Positions 61,056 through 64,000 of a stretch of 64,000 bases of DNA are shown here, piece by piece. The translations under genes and the position numbers were made by a program. Source of the DNA: Cyanophora paradoxa (lineage: Eukaryota > Glaucocystophyceae > Cyanophorales > Cyanophoraceae). The DNA lies in the NCBI GenBank assembly GCA_004431415.1, contig QPMI01000645.1:122545-186544 (forward strand), in the 5' to 3' direction. The notes under the pieces were generated by a model. The model did not search any database. It saw only the letters and a list, made by a program, of their open reading frames with translations, and had not been told where the DNA came from. Positions within the stretch are counted from its first letter, which is position 1. Every line of letters starts with the position of its first letter.

Positions 61056-63986
61056 GGCCGTTCACAGGCTAGGGCGGCGAGGGGGACGTCGGCGGGGCGG
61101 AGGCCGAGGGCGTCCCGCAGCCCGAGCGCCGCCCCCGCCCCCGCCGGCCCCGCCCTCCCCGCCGCATCGAGAAGCGCCCCCGCGACCTCCACGTACCCTT
61201 TCTGCTCTGTTTTCGGTGCGGGAAAGAGCGGCGGGCGACTGCGCGGGCGCACGCGGCAGGCGATGTGGAGGGGCGTCGCGCCGAACTTGTCCTGCGCGCA
61301 GAGCGCGGCGGCCGCCTGCGGCGAGTCCAGCATCGCCCGGAGGAGCGCGCCGACCTTGCCGCCCATCGCCGCGACGTGCAGCTGCGGGCGGGCGGGGGGA
61401 GCGTGAGGCGCGGGGGCCGTCGGCAGAGGCCGACAGATCGGAGCGCGCACGGGGGTGCGGCCGGCGGCGTCGGGGCGAGCAGGTCGGAGGCGGCGACGAA
61501 GGCGCGGGCGGCCTCCTCCAGATCGCCCCGCGCGCCCGCCCACTCCTCCCGCAGCTGCCGCGCGTGGGCGTGCAGCGGCGTCTCGCCGGCGACATTGCGG
61601 AGGGCGGCCGCCGCGGGGCACGCCCCCGCGAGCTCCCGCAGGAGGGCGAGGCCCCCAGGGCCCCTGAAGGCGGCGCTCAGGTGAAGCGCCCCGTTCCCCT
61701 CCGCATCCTGCGCCCCGCTCGGCGGTCTGGGGCGAAGGGGGCAAGGGGCGGGCGGGCGGGGCAGGCCTGGGCGGCGGGGTCCGAGTGCGGGAGGAGGCCC
61801 CGGGCGACGGCGAAGCGGCCGGCACGGCAGGCGAGCATCAGCGGCGTCCGCCCTGCCCGCGCCGCGCCTCAGAATCAGCAGAATCAAGGGCAGGGGCGGG
61901 CGGGCGGGCCTTCGGGATCGCGGAGGGCGCAGGCGGCGCGGGGATCGCCCAGGGCGGCGAGGGCGGCGGGCAGCGCGTCCTCGCTCAGCGTCGTCGCCGC
62001 CTGCCGCACAGCGAGGAACAACGGATTCGGGATCGACCGAAGATTCGGGATCGACCGAAGATTCGGGATCGACGGTGCACGCACGTAGTGGATCGGCGCC
62101 AGGCCGAGCGCGTCGAAGAGCTCCGCGCGGGCGCCCCGCGCGTGCAGCATCTCGACAACCTTCAACCGCAGGTTCCTCCGTAGCTCGCGATCGCGGCTGC
62201 GTGATCGCGAATCCGCTTTTTCGCTGGTCTCGCTTGGGGAGGCGGTGGCGAGGAAGACGGGGGAGGGCTGGCCGGGCGGGGCGCGGTGCACGTCGACCCC
62301 GGGGGCCTCCAGCAGCAGCTCCGCCGTCCCCCAGTCCCGCTCCGCGCACGCGTGCCACAGCGCCGTCCTGCGCAGGCGTCAGCACCTTGGCAGATCGTTT
62401 GGTGGGCTGTTAGAAATTGCGCACCGCCCGTCCGACGAAGCCGCGTTCACGTCGACTTCGGGCCGGCTCAAAAACAGCTGCGGCCAAGATACACAGGCTT
62501 TGAGTCAGGCGGTCTAAGAGCAAAGGGAACTTTAGCGCCCGCAGATCAATATTCGAACCTTGATCGCATCGGACCACAATTTCTCGGTCTCGCTGTCCGG
62601 CCCGTACTTGGAGAGCACCTTGGCCTTGCCTCTAACGGCGAGGTAGAGGGGCGCGTTCCCGTCCCGGTCCGCGAGGCCAGCGTTTAGCTCCGGCCGCTCT
62701 AGAAGGGGGTATAAGCAAAGTATTTTAGATCTAGATATCTTGCACGCACCGAACAACTTCGACAGCGTCTCGAATAATATGTAGTCGTACGCACGCATTG
62801 CTAGATCCTCGTTGAGGAGAACGTGCAGCGGGGTCAGGCCTTCGTTGTTGACGGCGTTCACGTCGGTGGAGCGCTCGAGGACGGCGAGGAACGTCGGGGT
62901 GTCCGTGCGGACGGCGTAATGCAGGGCCGTGCAGCCGTACTGGTCGCGGGCGTTCAGGTCGAGCCCCGGGACCGACAAAGTCACGTGCCACATGCACGCG
63001 ATGCGGCTGCCCTCGGCCTCGTCGTACTCTTTGTGCTGCGCCTGGGCGGCCTGCTGTCTCATGTAGGAGGCCACATCGCTGAACGGAGCGTTCGCTTGGG
63101 GGCGGCGATCGGGACTGGAAGCGTCGTCCGTGCAGCGAAAGGCGCTGGGCCCTGCAGACGCGCTGGTGCCAGCTGCAGGCTTGAGCGACGGGAAGGCGTG
63201 GGCGGGGTCGGCCCCGGGGAGCGCGAGGAGGGCCCGGACGAGGCCCATCGCCCCAGCCTCGACGGCCTCCCGCAGCAGCTTCGCCGCCGTGTCGCCCCAC
63301 TCGATCGCGCCGGCCTCCACCAGAGCCAAGATGCCGCCCTCCAGCCGCTTAAACTTCGTCCCCGAACACCGGGACAGGAAGTGGCACCAGTACTGCTTGA
63401 CCGCGCGGTCGAGGGGCGAGATCGGCCCCGCCTGCGTCAGCTCGTCAAAACTCGTAAATCATTATAATTATCTCAATGGGGCCTAAAGCTAAAATTATTC
63501 CATGAACGATGCATATCGATGCCCGGCCTTTCAGACTCCGGGGCCAACTTCGGGCACCTTTGACATGGATGAGGCTCGGGTGGCGCGCAGAAGCGCCCTC
63601 ACGACCTCGAGACCGTGATCCTCGCCGCGCGTGCACGCGCGCATCGCGGCAAAGAGGGCGTTGTCCCCGTACCCGTTCTGGGCAGCCCTCGTTCAGATAC
63701 ATACGACGAGGAGAGCGAGCGCTGCTTGAAGGTAGCCGAAGAGAGATTAACTGCAAGCTTAAGCACCTGGAGAAAGGGGTCGGAGCCGAGGGCGAGAAGG
63801 ACCGAGACGGCTGTTTCGTGGCCGCGTGCCGCGTGGGCGTGCAGTGGCGTCGCCCTCCGACGCGTCCAAGTCCGCGCGTTCGCGAGCGGCGCGAGCCCCA
63901 GCGAGCGCAGCCGCTGCGGCATTGGCGTGAGGGGCTGATAAATCAAATATGAGCATTTGCAATTGCCAGCTTAATATCAATCGCAA
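61056..63986 (-). CDS. Ankyrin-repeat protein gene, multi-exon, runs off the right edge
   Basis: Ankyrin units read on the - strand, from right to left: TPLHAHAARGHETAVSVLLA (about 63,800-63,870), NALFAAMRACTRGEDHGLEV (63,600-63,680), WGDTAAKLLREAVEAGAMGL (63,240-63,300), YGCTALHYAVRTDTPTFLAV (62,890-62,950), GLTPLHVLLNEDLAMRAYDY (62,770-62,830), GNAPLYLAVRGKAKVLSKYG (62,610-62,670), GRTPLMLACRAGRFAVARGL (61,780-61,850), NGALHLSAAFRGPGGLALLR, GETPLHAHARQLREEW and FGATPLHIACRVR (61,240-61,290). At least ten units are present, in several exons separated by short introns. Such proteins act as protein-binding scaffolds; the partner is unknown. Exon ends are approximate and the 5' end lies beyond the window. 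Confidence 0.7.
62020..62075. repeat. Tandem TTCGGGATCGACCGAAGA-type repeat in the ankyrin gene
   Basis: Three tandem units of about 18 bases built on ATTCGGGATCGACCGAAG lie at an exon-intron boundary. Closely related words occur at 59,265-59,310 and 59,395-59,435 in the neighbouring gene. Confidence 0.7.
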
Positions 63987-64000
63987 GCTCGAAGTTTGAG

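Overview
The window looks like a piece of a GC-rich unicellular eukaryote genome, probably algal, carrying two related AT-richer virus-derived elements of the Polinton/Maverick or Polinton-like virus (PLV) type. Host DNA (about 19.05-37.15 kb and 58.57-64 kb) is very GC-rich. Its genes are split into many short exons with donors mostly of the form GTGCG and acceptors ending in GCAG. The species cannot be fixed from the sequence.

Element A (1 to about 19.05 kb, left end outside the window) carries a virion-gene block. It holds a packaging ATPase, a major capsid protein (MCP), two probable minor capsid proteins, a patatin-like phospholipase fused to a discoidin-like domain, a 2245-residue fibre protein with lectin-like domains, two paralogous proteins of unknown role, a zinc-ribbon/Vsr-type nuclease, and an S-adenosylmethionine decarboxylase-like protein. 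Replication and integration genes are not seen and may lie to the left. Three otherwise well-preserved genes each carry one frameshift at or beside a short homopolymer run.

Host region 1 (19.05-37.15 kb) holds two tandem copies of a long multi-exon gene with zinc-finger and RING domains on the + strand. Copy 1 is cut short at its 5' side by element A. Copy 2 keeps an upstream region of repeated exon modules. A 12-exon subtilisin-family (S8) protease gene with a WSC-like C-terminus follows on the - strand. Its 5' end stops at the edge of element B.

Element B (37,156-58,564) is a complete Maverick-type element of about 21.4 kb. It has roughly 300-bp terminal inverted repeats, a candidate TGTACA target duplication inside the palindrome TGTTGTACAACA, a 58-bp satellite array, protein-primed DNA polymerase B, an intact retroviral-type integrase, HNH-AP2 nucleases, and the same virion block in the same order and orientation as A. 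Most virion genes are broken. Left of about 51.96 kb its genes are clearly diverged from A. Right of that point they are nearly identical to A, so B looks like a recombinant with a junction inside the fibre gene. A repeat with a 52-bp identical core is scattered through the diverged half, often where reading frames break.

Host region 2 (58.57-64 kb) has scrappy + strand exons next to B and a - strand ankyrin-repeat gene that runs off the right edge. Non-coding host DNA is unusually dense in short perfect palindromes.
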